From positions 1,860,001-1,924,000 of the forward strand of contig JAHLEZ010000001.1 in assembly GCA_020726505.1 (NCBI GenBank): DNA of 64,000 nucleotides. The letters run 5' to 3'. Of the stretch, positions 43,530 through 54,592 are shown piece after piece. Position 1 is the first letter of the stretch. Each line of letters starts with the position of its first letter. The notes below the pieces were generated by a model. That model made no database searches, was not told the origin of the DNA, and saw only the letters and a list, made by a program, of their open reading frames with translations. Source of the stretch: Leptodontidium sp. MPI-SDFR-AT-0119. Lineage: Eukaryota > Ascomycota > Leotiomycetes > Helotiales > Leptodontidiaceae. Made by a program: the position numbers and the translations under genes.

Positions 43530-44900
43530 TCAGACGCCAAACAATCTGTCAGATCTTCCCTCCTCGAGCCAAGTGTGATAGTTCTGAAGGTGACGGACCT
43601 TGTCATTGCATGTAGAACACATGACAACCTGGCATTTCTCGCACTTGTAGATGTTGAAGAGAATGTCCCGGTTACATCTCCTGCAGATATGAATACCCTT
43701 GCCATCGTCCTTCACAAGTCCCAGATCATGAGCCCAAGCAACCTTACAGATACTCAGAATTTCGTTTGGTTGGCGATATCTCTGGTAAGCTGTATAGCCA
43801 ATGTGCTTGAGTTTATTCCACTGGTGCTTGCTCTTCTCGATATCCTTGGGGTCCTTGTCGGAGATGAATTCATCCTTTTCAAGAGCAGTCAGGGCTTTGT
43901 TCGCAACAGCAAGGAGAGCCTTGTGCTCAGCCTCCTCGTAGTCATCCTGGTGATCTTGAAGCTGGTCCATATACATCCGAATTGACGTCTTCATATCATT
44001 CATTTGTCTGTGGGCGTCAACTTGCTCCGCCATGAAGGACTGGAACGACACATCGAGACGCAAAGCCTGACGGACCTCCACTTCATCTCTGAAGACAATC
44101 CCATTCTCCTTCATTCTGGTTTTGAAAGCCTCAATGAGAACTCTCTCTTCCTCAGCCAAGCGAGCTAAGCTGATTTGCTGGCGTAAGGCAGATCTTCGCA
44201 GAAGTTCGACCTGAGCAAGAATTTCCTCAGCCCAACGGGTCCACTTAGCAACCCGACGGTCCCGGGCTTTCAACTCTGTAGCCCTCCAAGAGCGGAAAGT
44301 TTGAGCAGGCATACGGAACATTTGTGGGTTCCAGTTGGCTTGAGTAGGAACGAAAGACATAGGGTTGAAGAGTCTTCGGCCGTTTGAGGGGTGTTTGATC
44401 ATTCTTGCATTGGGGTTTCGGGGATCCTTTGAGCAGACATCGCCTTGAGCTTCAAAGATGGTGTAGAGCCCATATCGAAGTTCTGGTCTGGGTCTTCGAC
44501 GGTGGGTTGGGCTAAGAACTCCACCAGGACGAACTGCCGATGAAGTAAAGATTCTGTTGCTGCTTCGTCCATTTTGTGATCTTGCTCTCTTGGGATCATC
44601 GGTCAATGAATTCTCAGCAGCATCATTGGAGGGTTCTTCGTCAGATTCAGATTCGTCAGGGAATGTCCACTGCTTGTTGCCCATGATTGTCTTTCGAACT
44701 GCATCGTAGGCAGCACGTTTGTCTTTATCCTTGAGAACTGCATAAGACTCGCCAATCAACTGGAATGTTGCTGTGGCCTCTGGACTCTTGTTTTTGTCTG
44801 GATGGAAAGCTAGAGACAATTTCTGATACGAGTGCTTGATCTCAGTATCGGAGGCAGACAGCGCTAACCGCAGGATTTGGTAGTGATCGACGAATCCCAT
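43530..44900 (-). CDS. J-domain (DnaJ/Hsp40) protein with C-terminal cysteine cluster
   Basis: 456 aa, single exon, starting MGFVDHYQILRLALSASDTEIKHSY. The J domain (about 5-70) has the HPD motif (LAFHPDKNKS). No Gly/Phe region or DnaJ zinc domain follows, so this is a class C J protein. Residues about 195-330 are charged and helical, probably coiled coil (LKARDRRVAKWTRWAEEILAQVELL..., LAEEERVLIEAF). The end holds a zinc-binding-like cluster, CRRCNRDILFNIYKCEKCQVVMCSTC followed by HLQNYH, similar in spacing to a degenerate B-box/ZZ type. It would recruit Hsp70 to a client through the zinc or coil region. Client unknown. The same architecture is expanded in many fungi. Confidence 0.85.
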   Translation of the reverse strand: MGFVDHYQILRLALSASDTEIKHSYQKLSLAFHPDKNKSPEATATFQLIGESYAVLKDKDKRAAYDAVRKTIMGNKQWTFPDESESDEEPSNDAAENSLTDDPKRARSQNGRSSNRIFTSSAVRPGGVLSPTHRRRPRPELRYGLYTIFEAQGDVCSKDPRNPNARMIKHPSNGRRLFNPMSFVPTQANWNPQMFRMPAQTFRSWRATELKARDRRVAKWTRWAEEILAQVELLRRSALRQQISLARLAEEERVLIEAFKTRMKENGIVFRDEVEVRQALRLDVSFQSFMAEQVDAHRQMNDMKTSIRMYMDQLQDHQDDYEEAEHKALLAVANKALTALEKDEFISDKDPKDIEKSKHQWNKLKHIGYTAYQRYRQPNEILSICKVAWAHDLGLVKDDGKGIHICRRCNRDILFNIYKCEKCQVVMCSTCNDKVRHLQNYHTWLEEGRSDRLFGV

Positions 44901-47668
44901 CGTCACTCGTTTGTAGATCGCTCTTGTGGGTATACTGTGAGGAGTCGAGGTATAACACTAAGCATTTATTAGCTGTGGTTTCCTTTGGCAGATGCAAAGC
45001 AATAGACATACAAGAAGTGCTAGATTGAACTGTTCTTAGGAGGAGCTGTTGCTGTGACGATTGACGTTCGAGAGATGTTCGCCTTCAAAGAAAGACTAAG
45101 AAACTCCTATTGGCATTAGAGCTTTGTTAATTCAGGAACATCTCAAATGGGAAGAGAAACATCATACCAGATAGTTATAAACTATAATGATCTTCTCCAA
45201 GTAGGAGTTTGTTGCCAGTAAGATCAATTGCCCGGCTTGAACAATCAAGGGACAGGTGCAGTCCAGCAGTAGCGGTGCTCAAGTCAGCTTGCGGATGACA
45301 GAGCAAGGAGTCAAAGACGATCAGGAGTTGCGAATGAGATAAAACGCAACTCAGACCGAAGATTATAGCAACTGCAATTCCTCAGAGAAGCTTGATTGAT
45401 GTCAATGAGGAATTCGAGTTGAGGTTGTGGGACTTGAACAATTGCGCTGTTCGCCTAACTCGAAAAAAGTCCTCACAATAGAATTAGGCATCAACCTTCG
45501 AACAGAGTCAGGCTACTACGACAGAACCATTCCCTATTATGCATGGATGTAACAACTTCACCTTGCTGCGATAGCTATGGTGCTGCATAGAAGAAGGGTT
45601 GCGGAGGAAAGTGGGTCATCAATATTGACAATGGGTGACTGGCTCACAGCCGAGCTAGTGTTAAGTATTGTCAGTCGCTTCCTATTGTTAACCTTGCACC
45701 CAACTTATGAGAGTCAAAGATGTCCTTGCAAAGAATCAAAGGATGCCATAACTTACCATAATTTGCCATGCAGGGCAATTTTTTTTTTAATTCTATCCGC
45801 TTTCCTTCATTCGCTTGCCACTTAGGGGAATATTTGCCTTCCATCACGGCTAAGAAGAACAATCTGTCAGACTTAAAAGAACCAATCACGGTCTTCCTCG
45901 CCCCCTTATAGATAATCGATTCTAAGCATGATTCGGAATCCTAGGTTCTGCAAGGCTACCCCCTAAACCTTGTCAAAACAGCAACAAATGCTTTGGCTGT
46001 ATGATATAGCCAAGGCAGACTAAAACTAACGAACTTGGTAACATCTGCAATGTTATGTTTGAATATGAGAAAGATCTGGGACCGCACACAAGACTAAGGA
46101 CGACATGGCTGTGTTCCTGAGGTACTCTAGAAGACTGAACAAGTGTATAGCTCACTCCCTGCAATGAAAGATTGGACAGGAACTTTACATTCAAGACCCA
46201 ATCAGTTTGAATATTTAGATCTGACTCCAATCTAGCCTGATTCTCAAATTTCTATGCGTGACAGCAGACCTTATTCCCTCTCTCTCACTTCCCCAAATGT
46301 TCCTGAGTCCACTCTTACGTATGTAAGCAAGTCAGCCGTATCGTCAAAGACGGTTTTATTGACGAAACCCAGCCTATTTCCAACGAGGGAAGAGTCAACA
46401 ATTGGCAACTCAACGATCACAATCATGCCTCGTCGAAATCTCGGCTGCTCGAGTCAAGCCTAATACAGAAGAAATCGCGTTCTCCGAGGAACTAATGGTG
46501 CCGAGGTAAGAAGACAGGACGTAACCAAAACTGCATTGTATACCAATTTGGGATTAATTCAGCCCCGCCCAGAAAGCTGGTGCTAGGGCTGTACCTGACG
46601 GAAACGTCTGATCTTCCGGATCGGTTCATCATGCCCGGTAGCTCTAGGGTGTATAAAGTTTAAATTCGCCCTTCGACTTGTCCAGACCAATGAACTTGCA
46701 TAGGACGAGTCAAGGCTGATATAAGAATCCCTAGCTCTTGACTTTTGAGTGGCCTTACCTCCGTATGTCCAGGATCGCTCGCAAGCGAGAACTTGACTTT
46801 CTCACACCTTGTCCTCAATCTGGACTGATCTGGGCCAGAAGAGCATGACAGGACGACCCTTGCCGATGTGTTGCAGATTGAGGGTTCGAATTGAAACTTT
46901 GACCAAGGTTATTACAAATTCTGGGATAACTATGCTAAAATAGTACAGGAAGCTTGATAACTGTGCGTCTTACATCTTAAAACAATTCTGGTTGTGCACT
47001 CGAAATTGACATATGGAAATTTTCCTAGACTCACTATGGCTTCAGGAGCTGAGTGTTTAGTTAAAGAACGTCTAGCCTAACTATCCGAGATTCTCGGGTG
47101 AAATCCGTATTCGCACATCCCTCCCCTCTGACATGGAGATATCCGAACCTTGGACTGGGGGATGCTTGTTCCCCGTAGTTGTGCCATCTGAATCATCTGT
47201 TCTAAATCGCCACAAAACCTTAATTATACCCTGGTAGCGGGACAGTCTCGTTGACACTGGCGGAGCCCAAGCGTACTGCAACCATGATATGTTTCCTGCA
47301 AGAGGAAAAGTTGCTCTCTAACAGAGTTTCTAGTAATCATTTTCTATATGTCTTGCAGGACGGAAGAGCCGAAAAATAACCTCGTCCCGTTAATCTAGAT
47401 TTTCCCTTGCCGCCATTGTCCTGATATCGAGAACGGCACCGCTGTACATTAGTGGTACCCACACCAATGTTGTTGCCCAAGAGCTCTCAAGCCACCACCC
47501 TCAGCCTCCGCCATTCGCATGATATCCAAATAACTAGGAGCTTCCTAGCTCCTTGTGGAGATGCCAAGAAGGATGAGGGGATGAGGGCCCTCTCATATAT
47601 GAGAAGCAGACTTTCCGCAGCTCACATTTCTAAATCTTTTAGGTTGTGTTTTCATCCAGAGGTCAACA
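44901..47668. other. Long gene-poor region (2.8 kb)
   Basis: No domain-bearing frame on either strand. Frames at 45577-45889 and 46254-46463 are unsupported. Local A/T-rich stretches occur near 45770-45800 and 46900-47000. No transposon ends were recognised. Confidence 0.4.
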
Positions 47669-48915
47669 ATGATCAGTCCACGTCTTGAGCCTGTGAGTTT
47701 CGTACTTCAAAAGTCCGTTGCTTGACCACAAGCTGATATCCTTTGCAGATTCCAGGCGAGAACAGAGTGCAGAAGATTCTCGCTGGTACCATCTTTCCTC
47801 AAATACTAGCCTTCTTCTTTGTCATTGGAAGAATCGTCAGCCGGGTCAAGATAGTCCGAAAATGGAGTGCAGATGATACTTTGATAGTGATTGCCTGGAT
47901 CAATGCTCTATCCTTGACTGTTTTGTTCGGTGTTGCCACGCGATACGGCCACGGTCATCACATTACTGATGTCCCACTCAATCTACTAAACACATCGTTC
48001 TTGATCACCTATACAACTCTCATGAGCTACCAATTGGCCCTCAGCTTCACCAAACTGTCGATCTTGGTCTTCTATCTGCGAGTCTTCCCAGGTCGTCGAG
48101 AGGTGTGGCTGTCTTGGACCACGATCGGATTTGTGGTTTCATACAGCATTCCTTTCATCATCACAGATGCTCTGCAATGCGATCCAATTACAAAAGCCTC
48201 CTTCTTCGGACCAAACGTTACCTGTACTCGGCCGAGAAATGTCATGATTGCTTCTGCGGTACTTCACACTATTACGGACGTCTGGATGGTTGTCATGATA
48301 CTTCCAGTGATATGGAGCTTACAAATCGCCCCGCGCCAGAAATATTCCTTGATGACCATTCTCAGTCTTGGACTATTCGTCGCTGTGGCGTCGGTCGCCC
48401 GCATTTTGTCTATTCTGAAAGCCAGAGATGATGATCCGGACATCACTTGGATCCTCGCTAATTTTAACATTGTAAGTTTGGGGACCTCGTTCGAATCTTC
48501 TCCTCACTCTAGCCAATTTGTTTACAAGCCTTGTTTGAGAAGAGACAAAGCTAAATAGAGAAAATTACCTCCCTCGAATGTGTTCTAATCTGGTGTTTTG
48601 CAGTGGACCGTCATTGAAGTCTGCGTTGGGTTGATCTGTGCATGTGCACCAACAATCCGGCCATTACTCCTCAAGATATTCCCGAAGCTCCTGCCCAGTC
48701 ATCAAGAGACGACTAAGAACCCATACGGTCACCGAACCACACCGGCTAGGAGAATGTCTGGAGCGATCGAGCTGAGATCTACGGAGATTTTGGCGATTGA
48801 AACGAAGAACCCTGGCGTACGAGAAGAGCATTGGAGTGAAAGTGATAGATTGGGAAATACAGATATGCGGAACGAAGGCTTGCAAAAGCAATCAGATCAT
48901 CATTCCTTTGCATGA
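47669..48915 (+). CDS. Pth11/rhodopsin-domain-type seven-helix membrane protein (second copy)
   Basis: Exons 47669-47692 (only eight codons), 47749-48471 and 48604-48915 give 352 aa. Markers shared with the 14-kb gene: SADDTLIVIAWI, the helix 3 region LSFTKLSILVFYLRVFP, CDPITKASFF...CTRPRNVMIASAVLHTITDVWMVVMILPVIW, DPDITW then WTVIEVCVGLICACAPTIRPLL. Seven hydrophobic segments fit residues about 15-290, followed by a hydrophilic tail. Putative surface receptor or sensor of the PTH11 superfamily, plasma membrane. Intron ends are GTGAGT...GCAG and GTAAGT...GCAG. The shortest exon is supported because the second exon has no good ATG of its own. Confidence 0.83.
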
Positions 48916-49276
48916 TGTATGAACATACGGGATATTTGCTGTGGGTGCCCCCAAAAAATTTACTGGATACAGCATGCAACTGCAACGAAAGCAACAGTAC
49001 GAAAAGACAACACTTAACAGACCCGAATGATATTTGGATTTGGTTCCTCGAAGATTTCTGCCAGCTGCAAGTTTCATACCTTGGTACTCTCAGAAGTAGT
49101 GACCCCAAAGATCAGCATGCGGGAGATCGACTCAGCCTCGCTTGCCGCTGCCCCGTGATGATCTACAAAACCTAAAGAACTAGACGTCTCGTGGCTCAAC
49201 TTCACTCTTTCATAAGACTCACTACTTCCACGACAGCGACCATACTGCTCAAATCACTCGATCACAATTTTTCGAA
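48916..49276. other. Short intergenic region
   Basis: Contains the 3' end of the receptor gene and the C/T-rich leader of the following gene. No gene recognised. Confidence 0.4.
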
Positions 49277-50323
49277 ATGTCCGAAACAGTTATGGACGTT
49301 GAAACCATCCTAGCATCCTACCGGAGCGAAGCAACCTTCGAAGCCACGAACAACTTCGGCCTTGACGAAGAAGACCCAACAACACGATATAAATCTGGAG
49401 CCGTGCCATACTTGTACATCGAACCCTCTAACCGCATGCTGAAAATCTACCACCAAGAAATCGCACCCTTTCTCTCCAGCGCCGGCGTCATCGGCATGGT
49501 CACGAACGTGTCACATGGAACTTTCCACACACGACCCTCATCGCTCGTGATCTTCTCATTCTCCCTCCGAAGCGGCGAGCATGGGTTCCGCTTCAAAAAC
49601 GCCAATATCAAGGTTAATCTTTCCTCATCCGCTTCCCCGTCAGATGCAAGTCCAGCCGTGGTCAAATTCGCACCGAGGAAGATCTTTGGTTTGCCGACTG
49701 TGGAGGGAAGGAAGAATACCGTTGGCGGGGAACTCACACTGCAGGTTCCTGCTGGGCCGATGACAGTCGGTCCTGGGATTAAAGGGGAAAGAGAGACGGA
49801 GTATGAGAAGCAGTTTCGATTTGAGACGATCGGGAACTTTTGGAGTAGTAAGATGGGCACGGAGTGGGATATTGTGTATTGGGATATGCGGGAGAATAAG
49901 CGCACCAAGGAAGGGATCCCGGATAGATTGAACGTTGCTGTGTTGGTTGAAGCGTATGGGCCGTTTTCCGCGAGTGTGGAAGTTATGGTGGATACGCCTT
50001 TTGCCAACGGATTTTTGAGTAGTCCTTGGAGGAAGAGTGATCCGGCTGTGTTTGTCCCAGGGGTGATTATGGGTAGTCAGCCCCGAACGACAACTTTTGA
50101 TGAGTTGACACAGGAGGAGTGGAGGGCTATGATTCCATTTGAAGAGGAGTGGGAAAATAAATTGACTGATGTGGCGGAGCTGGAAATGAAAGGTCTGCCT
50201 GTGCAAAGCCAGAATTTGAGTTCAGCTTCAGAGAATAATGCCGCTAGTAATGCCTTTGTCGGAAGAGGAGACTTGAAGGTCAATGCCAGACTTCTGGAAG
50301 AGGAGGAAAGCGATGACAGATGA
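49277..50323 (+). CDS. Conserved fungal protein of unknown function, single exon
   Basis: 348 aa starting MSETVMDVETILASYR. No signal peptide or membrane helix. Residues about 70-260 look beta-rich (SSLVIFSFSLRSGEHGFRFKNANIKVNLSS, GGELTLQVPAGPMTVGPGIKG, WDIVYWDMRENKRTKEGIPDRLNVAVLVEAYGPFSASVEVMVDTPF), suggesting a beta-sandwich. The C-terminal 60 residues are acidic. Codon use is ordinary (G/C-ending in the first third, mixed later). I do not recognise the family. The even hydrophobic pattern argues for a folded cytosolic protein. Confidence 0.75.
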   Translation: MSETVMDVETILASYRSEATFEATNNFGLDEEDPTTRYKSGAVPYLYIEPSNRMLKIYHQEIAPFLSSAGVIGMVTNVSHGTFHTRPSSLVIFSFSLRSGEHGFRFKNANIKVNLSSSASPSDASPAVVKFAPRKIFGLPTVEGRKNTVGGELTLQVPAGPMTVGPGIKGERETEYEKQFRFETIGNFWSSKMGTEWDIVYWDMRENKRTKEGIPDRLNVAVLVEAYGPFSASVEVMVDTPFANGFLSSPWRKSDPAVFVPGVIMGSQPRTTTFDELTQEEWRAMIPFEEEWENKLTDVAELEMKGLPVQSQNLSSASENNAASNAFVGRGDLKVNARLLEEEESDDR

Positions 50324-50854
50324 AGGGAATTGTAGTATCTGAAGTATTCAAAATTACTGACGACATAATGGTATTCAGAGATCTTGTTTACATCCAATAC
50401 CTGTTCTGGTAATCCTAGCACGTCCAAACATCACTTCATCCAGACTAGTCGACTTCCCAGACAGTAGTCTGACACTACACAGACAATTAATAACTCCCGG
50501 GGGATCGGGACTTTGAAAAATAGTTATCCCTGCCCTCAGATGCCTCCTCACCTGTTTCTGAACAGGTTCGTGGGGAAAGTGATCAAGTGGTGTGATCAAT
50601 CAGTCCACGTCCGTCTGCACGTGAGATGTTCAGTCACTTGCACATCCACACCACTTTACGCGTCCCTTAAATACAACGTCTCTTGCTCCCAAGAAACAGA
50701 ATAAATCAATCAAAATCTATCATTCAAATTCAAAGCAAATCCACGCAACGATTCAAAGTCGCGAAATCGCCTCACAACATACAGTACATCAGATCTAGCC
50801 AGTACAACCGCTAAGCGAAACGCACCAAACAATCAAATCCACCCAATCTTCCAA
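50324..50854. other. Intergenic / leader of small membrane protein gene
   Basis: C/A-rich leader from 50700 to 50854 directly before the ATG at 50855. No other gene seen. Confidence 0.4.
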
Positions 50855-51391
50855 ATGATTCTCTTCGAAACAACAACCTCCGTCTTCCAACTCCTCTGGG
50901 ACATCGCCCTCTTCCTCTTCATAACCCGTCTCTCCTTCTACTACTTCATCCTCTCCTATCTCTCCTCCCTCTTCATAACCTACCTCCGGCTCTCTCGCCT
51001 CCAACCCATAAACCACCTCACGCAGCCACAAGCTGAGCTCATCACTTTACCCATATGGCTACTACTCTCCACCCTTTTCGCGAGGTATCTCATTGTTTGG
51101 TATGAGATCCCGCGAGTAGCGGGCTTTAGGTTGGCGATTGGGGTTGTGGCGGGGGTGTTTTTGATCGTGGCTGAATTGGTGGGTGGTGTTGTGATGTGGG
51201 AGAGGGGATGGAGGGTTTGGATTTGGGAGACGGATGTTATGGCTGCGGTGCTGGGAATAGGGGTATTAGTGGCGTTTATGTTGATGCCGTGGTTGCTGAT
51301 GGGGGTTGAGAGGAAGCGGAATGGAGAGGAGGAGGAGGAGGAGGAGACGAGACATGGACATGAGAAGAAGAGTGTTGTTCGTGCTGTGTAA
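50855..51391 (+). CDS. Small integral membrane protein, about four helices
   Basis: 178 aa. Hydrophobic segments near residues 8-25, 28-48, 65-82, 92-112 and 125-150, with a highly charged Glu/His/Lys tail (RKRNGEEEEEEETRHGHEKK). The stop at 51389-51391 overlaps a strong donor (GTGTAAGTT). Splicing from there to an acceptor near 51450 (AAGTGTAG) would replace the last residue with KGIANRYRPSVARSEKDAE and a stop near 51524, so a longer isoform is possible. Family not recognised. The neighbouring membrane-linked gene at 51.9 kb runs convergently. Confidence 0.65.
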   Translation: MILFETTTSVFQLLWDIALFLFITRLSFYYFILSYLSSLFITYLRLSRLQPINHLTQPQAELITLPIWLLLSTLFARYLIVWYEIPRVAGFRLAIGVVAGVFLIVAELVGGVVMWERGWRVWIWETDVMAAVLGIGVLVAFMLMPWLLMGVERKRNGEEEEEEETRHGHEKKSVVRAV

Positions 51392-51892
51392 GTTATTTCT
51401 CTGCTCTGCTATTATATACTTGGCGTATACGCGCTTTATGAAGTGTAGCAAAGGGATTGCTAATAGATATAGACCGTCTGTTGCAAGGAGTGAAAAGGAT
51501 GCTGAGACGAGGAAGAGTGTATGAGAGTGGGTGGCATGGAAGCATCATTAACTGCGTGGAGAAGTTGAGAAATATTGAATATTGAAAGCTAAGCGGAAGG
51601 ATGTATGTAAAATCTAAGGCGTTAGTGCTTGTTTACCTGGATGACAATTAGTGATATATGGATTGGGGAATGGGAAAATGCAAGATGGATTATTTGCGTG
51701 GTGGTATATATGGCTAATAATTAATGGAGAAAGTAAGCAAATTCATTTCTGCTCCTAGAACTCCAGTAAACATTTTCTGTGAAATGCCTCCTCGAAATGC
51801 CACAATGTGAGAGACTCGTTAGATCCTACCTGCCTACTTCTGTAGTCAAGCGGTCTCCTTACCTGACCCATCAGATTTCTCTTTCCTCTGCT
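51392..51892. other. Convergent 3' intergenic region
   Basis: A/T-rich 3' flanks of the small membrane protein and the prenylcysteine-oxidase-like gene. May include a final exon of the former (to 51524). Confidence 0.4.
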
Positions 51893-54051
51893 TCAATCTT
51901 CCTCAACCCCATCCACATCTCCACCCCAATCATCTCCACCCCTGCCACCATCCAAACTCTCACTCCCCACAAGCCCAGCAACAACCTCCCCAACAACCCA
52001 AGCCAACTCAACCCCACTCCCAACCTCCTCAGCAACCCCGGTCCACCAAAGCCCCTCTCGCACTTTGAACCCCCCAAGCTCCCCCTCCCTTCTAGGCCAT
52101 ACGAGTGGATACGCATCGCTAACCTCCACACTCCTCAGTGCAACCACGCCTCCCTCCCTCCCAAACATCTTCTTCAAGATCCCACTCCCGCGTCTATCAT
52201 CTAGTGGATGGTCAGAGAGGACACGGTAGAGATGATGAACGGCATCTGCCTCAACATCGCCCTCTGTTTTCTTCTCTGTCTGCGTCTGCGTCTCAGGAGT
52301 TAGGAGATCAGGACCATAAACCCGCCTCACATGAGAAATCTCGCGGATTCCCAATATCTCCTTCTCTTTCTGATTCATCCGCCCCTCCGTCTTTCCAGTG
52401 AACAAAATCTCATCTGGCAGCGATTCGGCGCTCCCGAAATATTTCGGATCAAGCATGCCAGTGGAGAGGGCGAAGGTGACATATACCCCTCTGTAGAACA
52501 CTTCTCTTTGCTCTCCGCTGCTAATTGGCGATGGAATGTCGGACAACAAGGTGCTGAAATCACATGGCGCAGCAACAACAACCTGATCGAAGAATTGCAC
52601 ATCTAGCACACCATCCTCCTTCTTAACATCAAGCGTCCATCCCTCCCTCCCATGCACACCACCAACATCTCTTCTCAACCCCACCACACGGGCATTCAAC
52701 TGCAACTCCGTCCTACTCTTCTCGACAATCTTCCGCATCACACCTTCAAAGTCACCCATTACAGACGAACGACTTGCACCTCGATACTCCCTCTCCAAAG
52801 CGCCACGCATCGCAAACTCACTAACCTCATCAATACCCTGCCCAATCTGCCTCCTAAGCTCCGGCACAAGAATCTCCTCCACATAAGTCTCACTAACTCC
52901 ATTCTTTGTCAGCCGATCTTGAGCGCTCCCCGCCACAACCTCCCGCAACCCAGCCTCTGCGATAATACCACGTAATGTATCCTCCGGCTGCTTGAGTTTC
53001 ATTCTCCCGTTCCGATTCTGGTGTTGAAGCGATCCAGCTTTCAGCATCTCAGCTACCATCTTCTCCGTCCCATCACTCAGATGTCTAGCTCGCCAAACGC
53101 TGCCTCCGTATCGGAAGACGAGAGCGAGCCATTCTCCCCAGCCCATGCGAGAGCTCGGGCGAGTAACTAGAGCGGATATCTCTTTGCCGTTGAAGAAGCC
53201 TACTTCGCTTCTCCCTTCCCCTCCTCTCGTCCCTTTCCCATACCCATAGCCCGCTACTTCTTCAGCTCGTTCACGCATAACTGAGTCTTTGGGGAATAGC
53301 TCTGCGCTAGCGACGTCTTCGATTTCAATACCGCGGAAAGAGGGAGAGTTGAGATCGAAGTCAAGAACCATACGTCCGCCTATGGAGGGCTTCTGCTCGA
53401 TGATCGTGATGGCGTATTTGGGGTTGCCATGGGGGTCTTTTTGTTTCGAGAAAGCTAGGGCGGCGGCTATACCTGCTGGTCCAGCACCTAGATGTGATAT
53501 ATCGATTAGCTACTTCTCTCATCTCATCCCGATATCAAAAATCCTCTTTCCTTCCACAATCCAGAAAGTTTACATTTCCACAGTATTTAATCCCCTCCTT
53601 CCCCTCTCCTCCACAACATCTCCCCAAAAGCAAACAACATGCAAACGAAAATACAAAAATAAAACTCACCAACAATCCCCACCCTCCTCCCCTCCCCACC
53701 ACGTCCCGGCCCCCTCCCAGGCGGCGGCCACAGCTTCCCTCCTCCTCCTCCTCCTCCTCCTCTCCCACCACCAACACCACCATCCAAAACCCACCACAAA
53801 ATCCCCCAAATCCACGGCACAACAAACCAACACACAAAAACAATAACACAGAAGAAGCGTATCGGTCTCCAGTTCCGACCCCACCACGTCTTGGCTTCGG
53901 GACGAGGCTGTGCGTGGCGAGGGAGGAGGGGCGTGAGTTCGTCGTGGGAGGGGGAGAGGAGGGGCATTGTGCCTGTGGATGGTTGAGGAGGATGAGAATC
54001 ACGAGATGGGGATGAGGAAGAGATGGGAGTTTTGGAAGGGGTTTTGGCCAT
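51893..54051 (-). CDS. Prenylcysteine oxidase/lyase-like FAD protein with N-terminal membrane anchor
   Basis: Exons 54051-53670 and 53487-51893 encode 658 aa. The leader contains one membrane helix (IRFFCVIVFVCWFVVPWIWGIL, about 66-88) followed by a Gly-run linker encoded by a CCT repeat. The FAD dinucleotide motif VGIVGAGPAGIAAALAF is split by the intron exactly at its glycine core; splicing restores it. IIEQKPSIGGRM is the following FAD strand. The prenylcysteine lyase region includes ELRRQIGQGIDEVSEFAM, FFDQVVVAAPCDFSTL, FYRGVYVTFALSTG and, near the C-terminus, ALRSVEVSDAYPLVWPRRE and GLWWTGVAEEVGSGVELAW. The family oxidatively cleaves farnesyl or geranylgeranyl cysteine, releasing cysteine, prenyl aldehyde and H2O2, in an endomembrane lumen. 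Membrane topology is inferred. Confidence 0.85.
53728..53762 (+). repeat. CCT trinucleotide repeat encoding a Gly run
   Basis: Repeated CCT (CTCCTCCTC...) within the coding exon of the prenylcysteine-oxidase-like gene, read on the other strand as consecutive Gly codons (GGGRGGGGGGGG). Confidence 0.75.
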
Positions 54052-54592
54052 TTGATTTAGGCGTCTTGGCTAGGTGGTGAAGATAAGATGAGATTTGTAG
54101 ATTTGTAGTTTTGTGTGGAGAGAAGCCGGGGGAAGTGGAGTGGAAAGGACTGAAATGTTGCTGCCTTGAGGAGGGAAGCGTACGCGGCTGTGTGCAAGAA
54201 CCCTCGCTTGAGGTTGGACAGTGGTGCCAAGACGCAGCCTCATCGTGATGGAGGGGTCAGGTTGACGAATGTGGTGTGGTTATTGGGGTTATGTTGCTGC
54301 ATGAGGACAATTCGGCTCGTTGTTGATTGGAAGACTGTATTGTGGGCTGAATAGTGAAGATAAGTCGGAGGATCTACATCAGTCGAAACATAAAACAGTG
54401 TAGAAACCTAAAAGGGAAAACACGATTGGATAGGGAGGAAGTACTTCGATTTCCATCGAAGTAAATCATGCATCACAACTCCATATCCCAGGGATTACCT
54501 GTTCGAGACTCAACCCGAGAAAAATGCCTCTAGGAAAGGGATTTGCTTTTCCATTCATTCCTCAACCAGCCAACCAATCAATCAATACATAT
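54052..54592. other. Promoter of the flavoprotein gene and 3' flank of eIF3d
   Basis: No coding sequence recognised; purine-rich leader on the minus strand near 54060-54120. Confidence 0.4.
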
